From positions 1 to 47,375 of the forward strand of contig CAIWHK010000058.1 in NCBI GenBank assembly GCA_903912525.1: a stretch of 47,375 nt of DNA. Direction: 5' to 3'. Source of the DNA: an uncultured bacterium (lineage in GTDB: Bacteria > Krumholzibacteriota > Krumholzibacteriia > LZORAL124-64-63). Every line of letters begins with the position of its first letter. The stretch's first letter is position 1. The notes under the pieces were generated by a model, which saw only the letters and a list, made by a program, of their open reading frames with translations, did no database searches and was not told where the DNA came from. Shown piece by piece: positions 15,576 through 24,294 of this stretch. The translations under genes and the position numbers were made by a program.

Positions 15576-16115
15576 ATGTCCGAACCCCGGCTGCAGCCCG
15601 TCGCCACGCCCGACCCGCAGGCGGTCTTCGCCATCGGCAACCTGGTCGCCGTGGTGCGCCGCCTGGCCGACGACCTGGAGGAGACCGCGCGCCTCCTGCA
15701 CCATGGCGACAACCTGACCGTCGCCGAGCGTCGGCTGCTCCTGCAGTTGCGCCAGGGTGGGCCGCAGGCCATCCCGCAATTGGCGCGCAAGCGCGAGGCC
15801 ACACGGCAGTACATCCAGCAGACCCTGGCCCCGCTGGTCGCCCGCGGGCTGGTGGCCTGGCAGGACAACCCGCGCCACCGGCGGTCGCGCCTTGCCGTGC
15901 TTACCGAAGAGGGGGCGGGGATGACGCGCCGGGTGATGCAGCGCGAGGGCGAGCTGGTGCGGTGCCTGGCCGCCGGGACCGACCTGAAGCGCATCACGGC
16001 CACTGTAGAGACGCTGAAGGAGCTGGACGACCAACTGCGCGCCGCTAACCGGCCGCCGCTTCCGCCAGCGCCAGCCCCGCCAGCCGGCCCGTCGTCCAGC
16101 AGTTCTGGAAGTTGA
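15576..16115 (+). CDS. MarR-family transcriptional regulator
   Basis: This 179-residue protein has the winged helix-turn-helix arrangement of MarR regulators. Residues about 20-50 form the dimerisation helix, LTVAERRLLLQL and AIPQLARKREATRQYIQQTLAPLVARGLVAWQDN form the recognition helices, and RHRRSRLAVLTEEG forms the wing. The final 25 residues are Pro/Ala/Ser-rich low complexity and are encoded across the 3' end of the convergent flavoprotein gene (71-bp overlap), so they are probably a read-on tail. The chosen ATG has GGAGG upstream; a longer TTG-started frame would run through the repeats. The paired GACAAT repeats just upstream suggest autoregulation, as is common in this family. The ligand is unknown. 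Confidence 0.8.
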   Translation: MSEPRLQPVATPDPQAVFAIGNLVAVVRRLADDLEETARLLHHGDNLTVAERRLLLQLRQGGPQAIPQLARKREATRQYIQQTLAPLVARGLVAWQDNPRHRRSRLAVLTEEGAGMTRRVMQREGELVRCLAAGTDLKRITATVETLKELDDQLRAANRPPLPPAPAPPAGPSSSSSGS

Positions 16116-17280
16116 AGCCGCCGGTCACACCGTCGATGTCCAGCACCTCGCCCGCCAGGTAGAGGCCCGGGCGCACGCGGCTTTCCATCGTGCGGAAGTC
16201 CACCTCGCGCAGGTCGACGCCGCCGCAGGTGACGAACTCCTCCTTGTGCACGCTCTGGCCGGTGGTCTCCAGGCGTGTCGCGCACAACGCGGCGCACAGT
16301 TCATCGCGCGCGGCGCGGCCGAGGTCGCCCCAGCGCTGCGGCTCGGCGGCGCCCGCATGCTCGGCCAGCGCGGTCCACAGGCGCTTCGGCAGCCCGCCCG
16401 GCCCGCCAAGTGCGACAGCCTGCTTGCCGTGCGCATGCGCGAATTCCTGCAGTAAGACAGCGATCTTCGTCGGCCCGATGTTCGGCAGCCAGTTGATGCG
16501 CAGCTCGGTGCGGTAGTCGCAGTCGTGCATCACGCGCGCCGCCCACGCCGAGAGCACCAGCACCGCCGGGCCGCTGACGCCGCGGTGCGTGACCAGCACG
16601 GGGCCGCGCCGGGTGATCGCATCGCGACCCTCGCCCACGGACACCTCAGCATCGGGCACAGCCACGCCGGCCAGCGCCGTCAGCCACTTCGCCTCGCAGT
16701 CGAGGCTGAACAGCGACGGCACCGGCGGCACGATCGCGTGGCCCAGCGAGGCGGCCAGCGCGTAGCCGTCGCTGCTCGTGGTGCGGCCGCCGGTCGCCAC
16801 CAGCACGTGGTCGGCGTGCAGCGCTTCGCCGTCGATCAAGACCACCGTGAACCCGCCCCCCTCGCACGGCGCGACCTCGCGCACCCCGCACCCCAGCCGC
16901 AGGTCCACGCCCAGGTCGCGCGCCGCGTCCAGCAGCGCGCCGGCGATGGTGCGCGCGTCGTTGCTCACCGGGAACATGCGCCCGTCCGGCTCGGTCTTCA
17001 GCTCGACGCCGCGCGCGACGAACCACTGCACGACCTCGGCCGGGCCGAAGCGCGTCAGCGGCCCGCGCAACTCGCGTCCGCCGCGCGGGTAGCGCGTGAC
17101 CAGCTCGCGGGGGTCGAAGCAGGCGTGGGTGACGTTGCAGCGGCCGCCGCCCGACACCAGCACCTTGGCCAGCGCCTTCGCCGACTTCTCCAGCACGACC
17201 ACGGGCACATCGGGGGCCGCCTCGCGGGCCGTGATGGCCGCGAACAGTCCTGCCGGTCCGGCGCCGATGACCACGATCAT
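16045..17280 (-). CDS. BaiN/YhiN-type FAD-dependent oxidoreductase (HI0933 family)
   Basis: This 411-residue flavoprotein begins with the dinucleotide-binding fold VIGAGPAGLFAAI and has the family motif VLVSGGGRCNVTH (about residues 40-53). It continues with ATGG and TTSSDGYALAASLGH in the middle and ends with the FAD-binding LAGEVLDIDGVTGGFNFQNCWTTGRLAG. These mark the HI0933/YhiN/BaiN family of cytosolic FAD-dependent oxidoreductases, of which BaiN acts in bile acid dehydroxylation; the native substrate of most members is unknown. Its length is typical. GGAGG lies eight bases upstream of the ATG at 17280. It converges on, and overlaps by 71 bp, the 3' end of the MarR gene. Confidence 0.88.
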   Translation of the reverse strand: MIVVIGAGPAGLFAAITAREAAPDVPVVVLEKSAKALAKVLVSGGGRCNVTHACFDPRELVTRYPRGGRELRGPLTRFGPAEVVQWFVARGVELKTEPDGRMFPVSNDARTIAGALLDAARDLGVDLRLGCGVREVAPCEGGGFTVVLIDGEALHADHVLVATGGRTTSSDGYALAASLGHAIVPPVPSLFSLDCEAKWLTALAGVAVPDAEVSVGEGRDAITRRGPVLVTHRGVSGPAVLVLSAWAARVMHDCDYRTELRINWLPNIGPTKIAVLLQEFAHAHGKQAVALGGPGGLPKRLWTALAEHAGAAEPQRWGDLGRAARDELCAALCATRLETTGQSVHKEEFVTCGGVDLREVDFRTMESRVRPGLYLAGEVLDIDGVTGGFNFQNCWTTGRLAGLALAEAAAG

Positions 17281-17393
17281 GGGGAACTGCCTCCAAAAGG
17301 GTGTGCGGGTGGCGCCGGGCGCCGCTACCATGCCAAGGATGCCCCAACCCGCCGCGTCGAACCAGCGGCGATTTCCGTGAAAGGAAGATCCGC

Positions 17394-17921
17394 ATGATGC
17401 GTCCGTCCTTCATTGCCGCGCTCGCTCTGACGGCTACCCTGGCGGCCCTGCCCGCCGCCGCCGAGCTCGAGGCCCACCTGGCCCCGCTGGCGCCGTTCGT
17501 CGGCCGCGCCTACACAGCGCACATGAGCCCCCCGGGCGCCGAGCCGGCGGTGGTCGATGTGCAGCTATGGGAAGAGATCCTCGGCGGCAAGGGCGTGCGC
17601 GTCACGCACTCGATCAACGGGGGCGATTACGGCGGCCAGTCTCTGTTCACCTGGGACGAGACGAAGCAGTCGATCATCTACTTCTACGCCACGACGGCGT
17701 CGTTCCACACGGTGGGCACGCTGACGGCGGCCGGCGATTCGGTCATGACCCTCGAGCAGGTGGTCGGCGAGGCCGGCGACATCACCGAGGTGCGCGGCGT
17801 CACGCACCGCACCGCCGACAGCATGGTCGTGCGGACCCAGCGCAAGGTGCGCGACCAGTGGCTGCCCGACCGGTCCACGACCTACGTCGAGACCCCGGGC
17901 GCCGTGCCGACGTTCCGCTAG
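17394..17921 (+). CDS. Small exported protein, unknown function
   Basis: This 175-residue protein has a clear signal peptide (cleavage near PAAAE, residue 23). The mature part is predicted to be mostly beta-strand, with HLAPLAPFVGRAYTAH, LWEEILGGKGVRVTHS and GGDYGGQSLFTWDETKQS. This arrangement is reminiscent of small lipocalin-like or DUF1579-like barrels, but I cannot assign a family. AAGGA precedes two consecutive ATG codons; the first is used. It is divergent from the flavoprotein gene and its stop overlaps the convergent CysQ-like gene by 4 bp. Confidence 0.65.
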   Translation: MMRPSFIAALALTATLAALPAAAELEAHLAPLAPFVGRAYTAHMSPPGAEPAVVDVQLWEEILGGKGVRVTHSINGGDYGGQSLFTWDETKQSIIYFYATTASFHTVGTLTAAGDSVMTLEQVVGEAGDITEVRGVTHRTADSMVVRTQRKVRDQWLPDRSTTYVETPGAVPTFR

Positions 17922-18931
17922 CCGGCCAACCCGAGCGCCCTGATGGCCCCGATCACGGCGTCGTGCGCCGGCCCGCAGGTCGCCACGACGCCGGCATCCA
18001 TCACGAGCTTGGCGCCGCGCGAGAAATCGAGCGGCCGCCCGGCGATGTCCGTCACCGTTCCGCCGGCCTCGGTCACCACCAGCGCGCCGGCGGCATGATC
18101 CCAGATGTTCTCCGCGTAACCCCGGCGATTCGGCATGCGCAGGTAGGCGTCGGCCTCGCCGCGCGCGACCACGCCGTACTTCGCCTGGCTGTCCATGCGC
18201 ACGGGGGTTGCCGTTACTGCCAGGTGCGCCGTCACGCGCGCGGCGTTGTCGTGCGACGAGTGCGCCGCCTCCACCGATTCGCAGAACCGCAACTCCGTCG
18301 GGTCGGCCCGGCCGCTGGTGCGCAACGCAACCGGCGCGCCCTCGGCGAGCAGCGGCATCTGCCAGGCGCCGCCGCCGGCCAGCGCCGCGAACAGCGTGCC
18401 GTCGCCGGGATCGCCGTTGGCCGCCGGGCCCAGGCTGGGACAGCCCATCACCGCCGCGGCCAGCTTGCCGTCGATGAGCAGCGCCAGCGCGATCGCGTAC
18501 TGCCCGCCGCGCAGGAAGCCCTTCGTGCCGTCGACCGGGTCCAGGGTCCAGTAGCGGGGCGCGTGCTCGTGGAGGTGGCCGCGATCGATCCACGCGCAGA
18601 CATCTTCCGCCGTGGCGCCCGGCTGCCGCTCAGCCACCAGCCCCGTCACGCGAGCGAGCAGATGCTCGGCCCCGGGCGCGGCCAGCATCGCCGAGTCCTC
18701 TTCCCCCATCACCGGGTCGGCCGGGAAGGCTTCGTGCAGCGAACGGCAGATCAGTGCCTGGGCGCCGAGGTCGGCCACGGTCACGGGACTGCGGTCGGGC
18801 TTGGCGACGGCGCCGTGGTCGACGGCGGCGCCGACCTCGCGGGTCAGCGTGGCGGCTTCGCGCACGGCGCTCAGGGCGATATCCAGTTCCCGGGCAAGGG
18901 GATGGGCGGCCCAGGGGCGGTTGGCGGTCAT
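17918..18931 (-). CDS. Inositol monophosphatase-superfamily phosphatase, CysQ/Hal2-like
   Basis: This 337-residue protein belongs to the inositol monophosphatase superfamily of Mg2+-dependent phosphatases. It shows SPVTVADLGAQ (Asp54), GEED (76-79), the core metal site DPVDGTKGF (131-139) and the C-terminal WDHAAGALVVTEAGG. The DPVDGTKGF form and the overall length fit 3'(2'),5'-bisphosphate nucleotidases (Hal2/CysQ), which hydrolyse adenosine 3',5'-bisphosphate from sulfur assimilation. A histidinol- or inositol-phosphate substrate cannot be excluded. GGAGG lies before the ATG at 18931. No sulfur-assimilation genes are visible nearby. Confidence 0.8.
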   Translation of the reverse strand: MTANRPWAAHPLARELDIALSAVREAATLTREVGAAVDHGAVAKPDRSPVTVADLGAQALICRSLHEAFPADPVMGEEDSAMLAAPGAEHLLARVTGLVAERQPGATAEDVCAWIDRGHLHEHAPRYWTLDPVDGTKGFLRGGQYAIALALLIDGKLAAAVMGCPSLGPAANGDPGDGTLFAALAGGGAWQMPLLAEGAPVALRTSGRADPTELRFCESVEAAHSSHDNAARVTAHLAVTATPVRMDSQAKYGVVARGEADAYLRMPNRRGYAENIWDHAAGALVVTEAGGTVTDIAGRPLDFSRGAKLVMDAGVVATCGPAHDAVIGAIRALGLAG

Positions 18932-19124
18932 GGGTCCTCCGGGACGGGTTGCGGGCCAAGGGGCCACCTTAGCCACGGCGTGGCCGGCAGGCAACCGACA
19001 TCGGGCGGTGGAAATAGGACTGGACCCCTGCGCCGTCGTTGGTTACGGATTGGAGATCAATCCTGTCGATGCTCTGGCGTCCCTGCCGCCGCGCGGCCCG
19101 TTCCGCGCAGGAGGACCTCTTTAT

Positions 19125-20588
19125 ATGAAGCGTTTGGTCGCCCACCTGGCCCTCGTGTTCCTGCTCCCGGCGTCGCTGGCCCTGGCCGCTGACCCGTCCC
19201 CAACGCCCGACATGACCTCGCGCTGGGGATTCGGTGGCCAGCTCGGCTTCCAGAAGCCGATGGGCGGCGAGCGCGACTACGCCAACGTCGACCAGGCGGC
19301 GACGATCTGGCTGCGGCGAGGCATCAAGCCGAACTGGTCGCTCGACGCGGGCCTGCACTACGGCTACAACCGGCCCGGCGCGCTGCAGGGCCAGGATGCG
19401 GGCCTGACCTTCGACAGCGTCCTGCCGTACTACTCGACCACGTTCCACGCGATGGCCGGCCCGCGCTGGCGCGCGTCGTCGCGCGGTCCCATCGCGCCCT
19501 ACGTCGGCGTCTATGGCGGCGTGCTCGACTGGCACGTCCTGGACATGGACGGCATCACCGGGTTCGGGATCTTCCCCGACGGCCCCATCGCCGTCGGGTA
19601 CGGCAGCGACGGCGCGCGGCACAAGCTGCAGGACCGCGTGCTGACCGGCACCATCGACGTGGGCGCCGAGTGGTCGCTGGGCCGCGTCGTGGCCTTCAAC
19701 GCCGGCCTGCGCTGGACGCGCCTGCTCGGCAACAAGCTCGACAACGTCGGCAGCAGCGCCGCGTGGGGCGCGGCCGAGGCCGACATCAACTCGCAGCTGT
19801 TCGAGGCCTACGGCGGCATGACGCTGTACTTCGGGGGCAGCGACGACAAGGACAAGGACGGCATCCGCAACGACGACGACCTGTGCCCGGCCGTGGCCGA
19901 GGATCGCGACGGCTGGCAGGACACCGACGGCTGTCCCGACCTGGACAATGACAACGACGGCGTCGCCGACACGAAGGATGCCTGCCCGAACGATGCCGAG
20001 GATCGCGATGGCTTCCGCGACGACGACGGCTGTCCCGACGTCGACAACGACAACGACGGCGTGATCGATGCGCAGGACAAGTGCCCGACCGAGCTGGAGG
20101 ACCGCGACGGCTGGAAGGACGACGACGGCTGTCCCGACCCGGACAACGACGGCGACGGCGTCCTCGACGCGGCCGACAAGTGCCCGGACACGGCTGCCGG
20201 CACGGTCGTCGAGGCCAACGGCTGCGTGGCGGTCGCCGAACTCAAGGCTTCGATGGTGCTCAAGGGCGTGTCCTTCAAGCCCGCCTCGGCGGTGCTCGAG
20301 CCGACGTCGGCCGCGGTGCTCGACCAGGTCGTCGCCACGCTGAACGCATGGCCGTTCGCGCGCGTCGAGATCCAGGGGCACACCGACGACAACGGCTCGG
20401 CCGAGGCCAACCGCCAACTGGCGACGCTGCGGGCCGAGGCCGTGCGCGCCTACCTGGTCAGGGCGGGGATCGACGGCAAGCGGCTGACGGCGGTCGGCTA
20501 CGGCGAGGACCTGCCTGTGGCGGATAACTCGACCGAGGCGGGACGCGCGCTCAACCGGCGGGTGGAGATGGTGCGGACGGATCGGTAG
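19125..20588 (+). CDS. OmpA-family outer-membrane protein with thrombospondin type 3 repeats
   Basis: This 487-residue protein links outer membrane and peptidoglycan. A signal peptide ends at LALAA (about residue 22). Residues about 30-235 form a beta-barrel with alternating aromatic strands, ending in YGGMTLYFGG. Residues about 240-355 hold thrombospondin type 3 calcium repeats (D.D.DG...D.C..., four to five units). An OmpA C-terminal domain follows (about 370-487) with VEIQGHTDDNGSAEANRQLA..RA..VR.YL and LNRRVEM, the peptidoglycan-binding signature. GCAGGAGGACC precedes the ATG. A terminator at 20612-20645 follows, so it is probably monocistronic. It resembles OprF-like proteins of FCB and delta-type bacteria. 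Confidence 0.92.
   Translation: MKRLVAHLALVFLLPASLALAADPSPTPDMTSRWGFGGQLGFQKPMGGERDYANVDQAATIWLRRGIKPNWSLDAGLHYGYNRPGALQGQDAGLTFDSVLPYYSTTFHAMAGPRWRASSRGPIAPYVGVYGGVLDWHVLDMDGITGFGIFPDGPIAVGYGSDGARHKLQDRVLTGTIDVGAEWSLGRVVAFNAGLRWTRLLGNKLDNVGSSAAWGAAEADINSQLFEAYGGMTLYFGGSDDKDKDGIRNDDDLCPAVAEDRDGWQDTDGCPDLDNDNDGVADTKDACPNDAEDRDGFRDDDGCPDVDNDNDGVIDAQDKCPTELEDRDGWKDDDGCPDPDNDGDGVLDAADKCPDTAAGTVVEANGCVAVAELKASMVLKGVSFKPASAVLEPTSAAVLDQVVATLNAWPFARVEIQGHTDDNGSAEANRQLATLRAEAVRAYLVRAGIDGKRLTAVGYGEDLPVADNSTEAGRALNRRVEMVRTDR
19846..20190 (+). repeat. Internal repeats encoding thrombospondin type 3 calcium-binding units
   Basis: Units of about 100-108 bp recur with near-identical segments, such as GACGACGGCTGTCCCGAC and GACAACGACGG, encoding Asp/Asn-rich calcium loops between the OmpA barrel and its peptidoglycan-binding domain. 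The DNA similarity would allow slippage or recombination to change repeat number. Confidence 0.8.
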
Positions 20589-20611
20589 GTTCCGATTCGC
20601 GAGGGATCTGG

Positions 20612-20645
20612 GAGGCCCCGCTCTGCGTGGATGCAGCGGGGCCTC
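20612..20645 (+). terminator. Terminator after the OmpA/TSP3 gene
   Basis: A perfect 11-bp stem (GAGGCCCCGCT at 20612-20622 with AGCGGGGCCTC at 20635-20645) and a 12-base loop follows the stop codon by 23 bp. The downstream T content is modest (TGCTTGGTGTTCC). Confidence 0.75.
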
Positions 20646-20770
20646 TGCTTGGTGTTCCTCGTCCGCGCGTCAGATGTCCCGCTCGATCATAACACCTGAT
20701 TTTCCCCCCGAATTGTGCTTTCTTAGTCCTATAGCCGTCCCCCGTCCCTCGCCGCAGTTCGGAGCCACCC

Positions 20771-22651
20771 ATGACCCACTCCTCTTCGGGCTTCAGCGAA
20801 CTGAACCTCGCCGCCCCCCTGGTCAAGGCCGTCACCGAACTGGGCTACGAAACGGTCCTGCCCATCCAGGCCGCCTGCATCCCGCCCCTGCTGGCCGGCC
20901 GCGACGTGCTGGGCCTGGCGCAGACGGGCACCGGCAAGACGGGCGCCTTCGCGCTGCCCCTGCTTTCGCGCATCGACCTGTCGGTCAAGGCGCCCCAGGT
21001 GCTGGTGCTGACTCCGACGCGCGAGCTGGCCATCCAGGTCGCCGAGGCCTTCCAGGCCTACGCCCGCCACATGAAGGAATTCCACGTGCTGCCCATCTAC
21101 GGCGGCCAGAGCTACGCCTTCCAGTTCAACCAGCTGCGGCGCGGGCCCCACGTGGTGGTCGGCACGCCTGGCCGCGTCCAGGACCACCTCGACCGCGGCA
21201 CGCTCGACCTGGGCGGCATCATCAGCGTGGTGCTGGACGAGGCCGACGAGATGCTGCGCATGGGCTTCGTCGAGGCCGTGGAGTCGATCCTCGGCAACAC
21301 GCCCGACAAGCGCCAGATGGCCCTGTTCTCGGCCACCATGCCGGCGCAGATCAAGCGCATCTCCAAGCGGCACCTGAAAGACCCGGTCGAGATCCGCATC
21401 GAGACGAAGACGATGACCGCCGAGAACATCGAGCAGGTGTATCTGGTGGTGCCGCAGCCGGGCAAGTTCGAGGCGCTGGTGCGCGTCCTGGAGACGGAGT
21501 CCTACGACGGCGTCATCATCTTCGCGCGCACGCGGCTGGCCACCACCGACCTGGCCGAGAAGCTGTCGGCCCGCGGCTACGACGTGGCGGCGCTGAGCGG
21601 CGAGGTGACGCAGATCGGGCGCGAGCGCATCGTCAAGCGCCTCAAGAGCGGCAAGCTGGACATGATCGTGGCCACCGATGTGGCGGCCCGCGGCCTGGAC
21701 GTCGAGCGCATCTCGCTGGTCATCAACTACGACATCCCCGGCGATTCGGAGGCGTACATCCACCGCATCGGCCGCACGGGACGGGTGGGGCGCTACGGCA
21801 AGGCGATCCTGTTCGCCAACCCGCGCGAGCGCCGGCTGCTCGACTCCATCGAGCGGTTGACGCGGCAGCCCCTCAAGCGCATGGAAGTGCCCAGCCACGA
21901 CGCGGTGACCCGCAAGCGCGTGCTCAAGTTCCGCGAGGAACTGACCGAGCTGATGGCGACGCAGCCCATGTCGTTCTTCGAGGAACTGGGCCTCGAACTC
22001 ATGGAATCGATGAAGATCGACGTGATGCAGCTGGCCGCCGGCGCGCTGTGTTATGCGCAGAAGGACCAGCCGCTGCAGGCGAAGGACTCCGGCGCCATCG
22101 CTGAAGGGCGTTGGGACGAACCGCGGCGGGGGCCCCGTGACCGCGATGCCGGCCCGCGAGACCGCGGCCCGGGCCCGGGCCCTGCGCCCGGCCGCCACGG
22201 CCGGAACATGATCCTGTACCGCATCGATGCCGGCAGCTCCGACGGAGTGGAGGTGCGCAACATCGTGGGCGCCGTCACCAACGAAAGCGGGCTGCGCAAC
22301 CGGTTCATCGGCCAGATCCGCATCCACCCGGACCACTCGACCATCGAACTGCCCGACGACTTGCCGCCGGCGATGATCGAGCACCTGAGGAAGGTCTATG
22401 TCGGGGGCAAGGCCATGATGATGACGGCGGCCTCCGAAGATCATCACGGTCGGCCGGCGCCTGTGCCTGCGCCTGCGCCTGACCAGGCGGAGACAGACAC
22501 GCCGAAGCCCCGCAAATCGCGCCCGGACCAGCCGAAGCCCGACCGGCGCAATCCCGAGAAGCGCACGACCGGCAAGCCGAAGCCGGGCAAACTCAAGGTC
22601 AAAGCCAAGTCCAAGGCGTCCAAAGACAAGGGAAAGCCGAAGCGCGACTAG
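20771..22651 (+). CDS. DEAD-box RNA helicase with DbpA-type RNA-binding domain and basic tail
   Basis: This 626-residue ATP-dependent RNA helicase resembles DeaD/CsdA. It has a Q-motif (GFSELNL...GYETVLPIQ), motif I AQTGTGKT (50-57), PTRELA, DEAD (156-159), SAT and HRIGRTGRVG. A DbpA-type RNA-binding domain follows at about 477-552 (LYRIDAGSSDGVEVRNIVGAVTNE...IGQIRI). The last 65 residues are Lys/Pro/Arg-rich and disordered, likely adding unspecific RNA affinity. Members act in ribosome assembly, cold adaptation and mRNA turnover. The next gene, RNase H1, starts 43 bp downstream on the same strand and may be co-transcribed, pairing two RNA-handling enzymes. The start fits the position of the Q-motif. 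Confidence 0.93.
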   Translation: MTHSSSGFSELNLAAPLVKAVTELGYETVLPIQAACIPPLLAGRDVLGLAQTGTGKTGAFALPLLSRIDLSVKAPQVLVLTPTRELAIQVAEAFQAYARHMKEFHVLPIYGGQSYAFQFNQLRRGPHVVVGTPGRVQDHLDRGTLDLGGIISVVLDEADEMLRMGFVEAVESILGNTPDKRQMALFSATMPAQIKRISKRHLKDPVEIRIETKTMTAENIEQVYLVVPQPGKFEALVRVLETESYDGVIIFARTRLATTDLAEKLSARGYDVAALSGEVTQIGRERIVKRLKSGKLDMIVATDVAARGLDVERISLVINYDIPGDSEAYIHRIGRTGRVGRYGKAILFANPRERRLLDSIERLTRQPLKRMEVPSHDAVTRKRVLKFREELTELMATQPMSFFEELGLELMESMKIDVMQLAAGALCYAQKDQPLQAKDSGAIAEGRWDEPRRGPRDRDAGPRDRGPGPGPAPGRHGRNMILYRIDAGSSDGVEVRNIVGAVTNESGLRNRFIGQIRIHPDHSTIELPDDLPPAMIEHLRKVYVGGKAMMMTAASEDHHGRPAPVPAPAPDQAETDTPKPRKSRPDQPKPDRRNPEKRTTGKPKPGKLKVKAKSKASKDKGKPKRD

Positions 22652-22694
22652 TGTCCTGACCACGCGACAACCAACCGAACGACGGAGCACACCG

Positions 22695-23459
22695 GTGGCG
22701 CAGAAATTCTACGTGGTCTGGGAAGGACGCGAGCGCGGGATCTTCACCGACTGGAACCACTGCAAGGCGCAGATCGACAAGTTCGCCGGCGCCCGCTACA
22801 AGTCGTACCCGACCCGGAGCGAGGCCGAGGCCGCGTTCCGCGGCAGCAGCGAGGCCGCGGTCCGCAAGGCGGCGTCAGCACCCCGGAAATCGTCCGGCAA
22901 GGGGCCGCGCACGCACACGGCCGCCGAGGTCGTCGCGTTGCCCGCGCAGACCAAGATTTTCGCCGACGGTGGCTGCGAGCCCAATCCCGGCAAGGCGGGC
23001 TCGGGCGTGGCGGTCTATCGCGACGGGCAGGTCGCCGAGCTCTGGTACGGCCTCTACAATCCGAAGGGCACCAACAACACCGCCGAGCTGCACGCCCTGC
23101 ACCAGGCCCTGCTGATGGCCGAAGGGGAGATCGCCCGGAAAGCGACTGTCGCCATCTTCTGCGACTCGAAGTACGCCATCCAGTGCGTCACGCAGTGGGC
23201 GGCCAACTGGGAGAAGAAGGGCTGGAAGAAGCCCGGCGGCGACATCAAGAACCTCGACCTCATCCAGCCGGCGTACGCGCTCTACACGAAGCTGAAGAAG
23301 TCGGTGCAGGTGCTGCACGTCAACGGCCACGCCGGGGTCGAGGGCAACGAGCTGGCCGACCGTATGTCGATCCACGGCATTGAGACCAGGGAAGAGACCT
23401 TCGCGCGTTTCGAGACGCCGGAGAGCCTGGACGCGGTCCTGGCGATGCGCAAAGGCTGA
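22695..23459 (+). CDS. rnhA: Ribonuclease H1 with N-terminal viroplasmin-like hybrid-binding domain
   Basis: This 254-residue enzyme hydrolyses the RNA strand of RNA/DNA hybrids. An N-terminal viroplasmin/HBD-like domain (residues 4-48, FYVVW.GR..GIFTDW..C..Q...F.GA.YKSY) precedes a linker and the RNase H domain from about 83. All catalytic acids are present: Asp91 (FADGGC), Glu131 (NNTAELHAL), Asp157 (FCDSKY) and Asp222 (GNELAD), with the loop His212 (VNGHAG). The start is GTG with GGAG upstream. Domain order and length match the eukaryote-like RNase HI found in several bacterial phyla. It is probably co-transcribed with the upstream helicase. Confidence 0.93.
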   Translation: MAQKFYVVWEGRERGIFTDWNHCKAQIDKFAGARYKSYPTRSEAEAAFRGSSEAAVRKAASAPRKSSGKGPRTHTAAEVVALPAQTKIFADGGCEPNPGKAGSGVAVYRDGQVAELWYGLYNPKGTNNTAELHALHQALLMAEGEIARKATVAIFCDSKYAIQCVTQWAANWEKKGWKKPGGDIKNLDLIQPAYALYTKLKKSVQVLHVNGHAGVEGNELADRMSIHGIETREETFARFETPESLDAVLAMRKG

Positions 23460-23648
23460 GTTGCCATGCGGTTGCGCCCTCCCGCGTTGAGAGCTTCCGG
23501 TCGAAAACAGCACGGGATTCCCCATCCGGACGTCAGGCGCTTTCCGGACTAATCGCCCCATTACAAATCATGATCAAAACAGTCGGCTTTTCGTGCTAAG
23601 CTGGATGTTCGTCCCTGAATGTCTCGCCATTTCCACGGAGGAGTCGAC

Positions 23649-24188
23649 ATGAAGCGTTTTGCGAACGTCCGCCCGACCGTGTTCATCGTTTCCCTGGCTC
23701 TGACCGCCGCCCTGGGCGCGGTCCCGGCACTGGCCCAGCTCGAGGGCGACACCATCAACTGCGCGATGGGATTCGCGCCCGGCAGCCTGTTCTTCACGCC
23801 CGGCACCTCGGCGGTCGTCGGCGCCGGCGTCGAGTTCACGCTCGAACAGCCGAGCACGCCGCTGTTCTCCTTCAACTTCACCGGCAACTCGCTGACGATC
23901 ACGTCGCTCGCCTCGATCAACTCCATCTCGCAGGCGGCGCCGATCATCTTCTCGAGCATCGACTGGCCCGCCGACCCGTCCGCCTACATCGCGGGCGTCT
24001 ACGTCAGCCAGAGCTCGGGCATCATCGGCGCCGGCAACGTCACCTTCACGGGCCACACCCTGACGGTGAACCTGTGCTGCGGCCTGTGGCACTACGGGGA
24101 CAGCGCCACCATCGACCTGTACCCCGAGAGCGGCCTGATCCCGGCCGAGACGCAGTCCTGGGGCGCGATCAAGGCGCACTACCGCTAG
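23649..24188 (+). CDS. Exported protein with C-terminal W-G-x-x-K-A tail, unknown function
   Basis: This 179-residue secreted protein has a signal peptide (cleavage near ALAQ, residue 29) and a mature part of repeated beta-strands rich in Ser, Thr and Gly (FTPGTSAVVGAGVEFTLEQ, FSFNFTGNSLTITSL). It contains a cysteine pair (LCC) near the end. The last residues ETQSWGAIKAHYR closely match the end of an otherwise unrelated exported protein at 31454-32107 (EPTTWGGVKALFK), which suggests a shared C-terminal sorting or anchoring signal. A Shine-Dalgarno (GGAGGAG) lies just before the ATG. A strong hairpin terminator follows, so it is probably monocistronic. Confidence 0.75.
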   Translation: MKRFANVRPTVFIVSLALTAALGAVPALAQLEGDTINCAMGFAPGSLFFTPGTSAVVGAGVEFTLEQPSTPLFSFNFTGNSLTITSLASINSISQAAPIIFSSIDWPADPSAYIAGVYVSQSSGIIGAGNVTFTGHTLTVNLCCGLWHYGDSATIDLYPESGLIPAETQSWGAIKAHYR

Positions 24189-24209
24189 TCCGGCAGGGCC
24201 CTGACACAC

Positions 24210-24244
24210 AAGCCGGCCACCGCTTCACGAGCGATGGCCGGCTT
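24210..24244 (+). terminator. Terminator after the tagged exported protein gene
   Basis: A perfect 10-bp stem (AAGCCGGCCA at 24210-24219 with TGGCCGGCTT at 24235-24244) and a 15-base loop is followed by CTTCATCCTC. It lies between convergent genes, 22 bp after the stop at 24188. Confidence 0.75.
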
Positions 24245-24294
24245 CTTCATCCTCGTCGAGCAGCAACGGCGTCCCGCGACGCCTCGCCTTGCCC

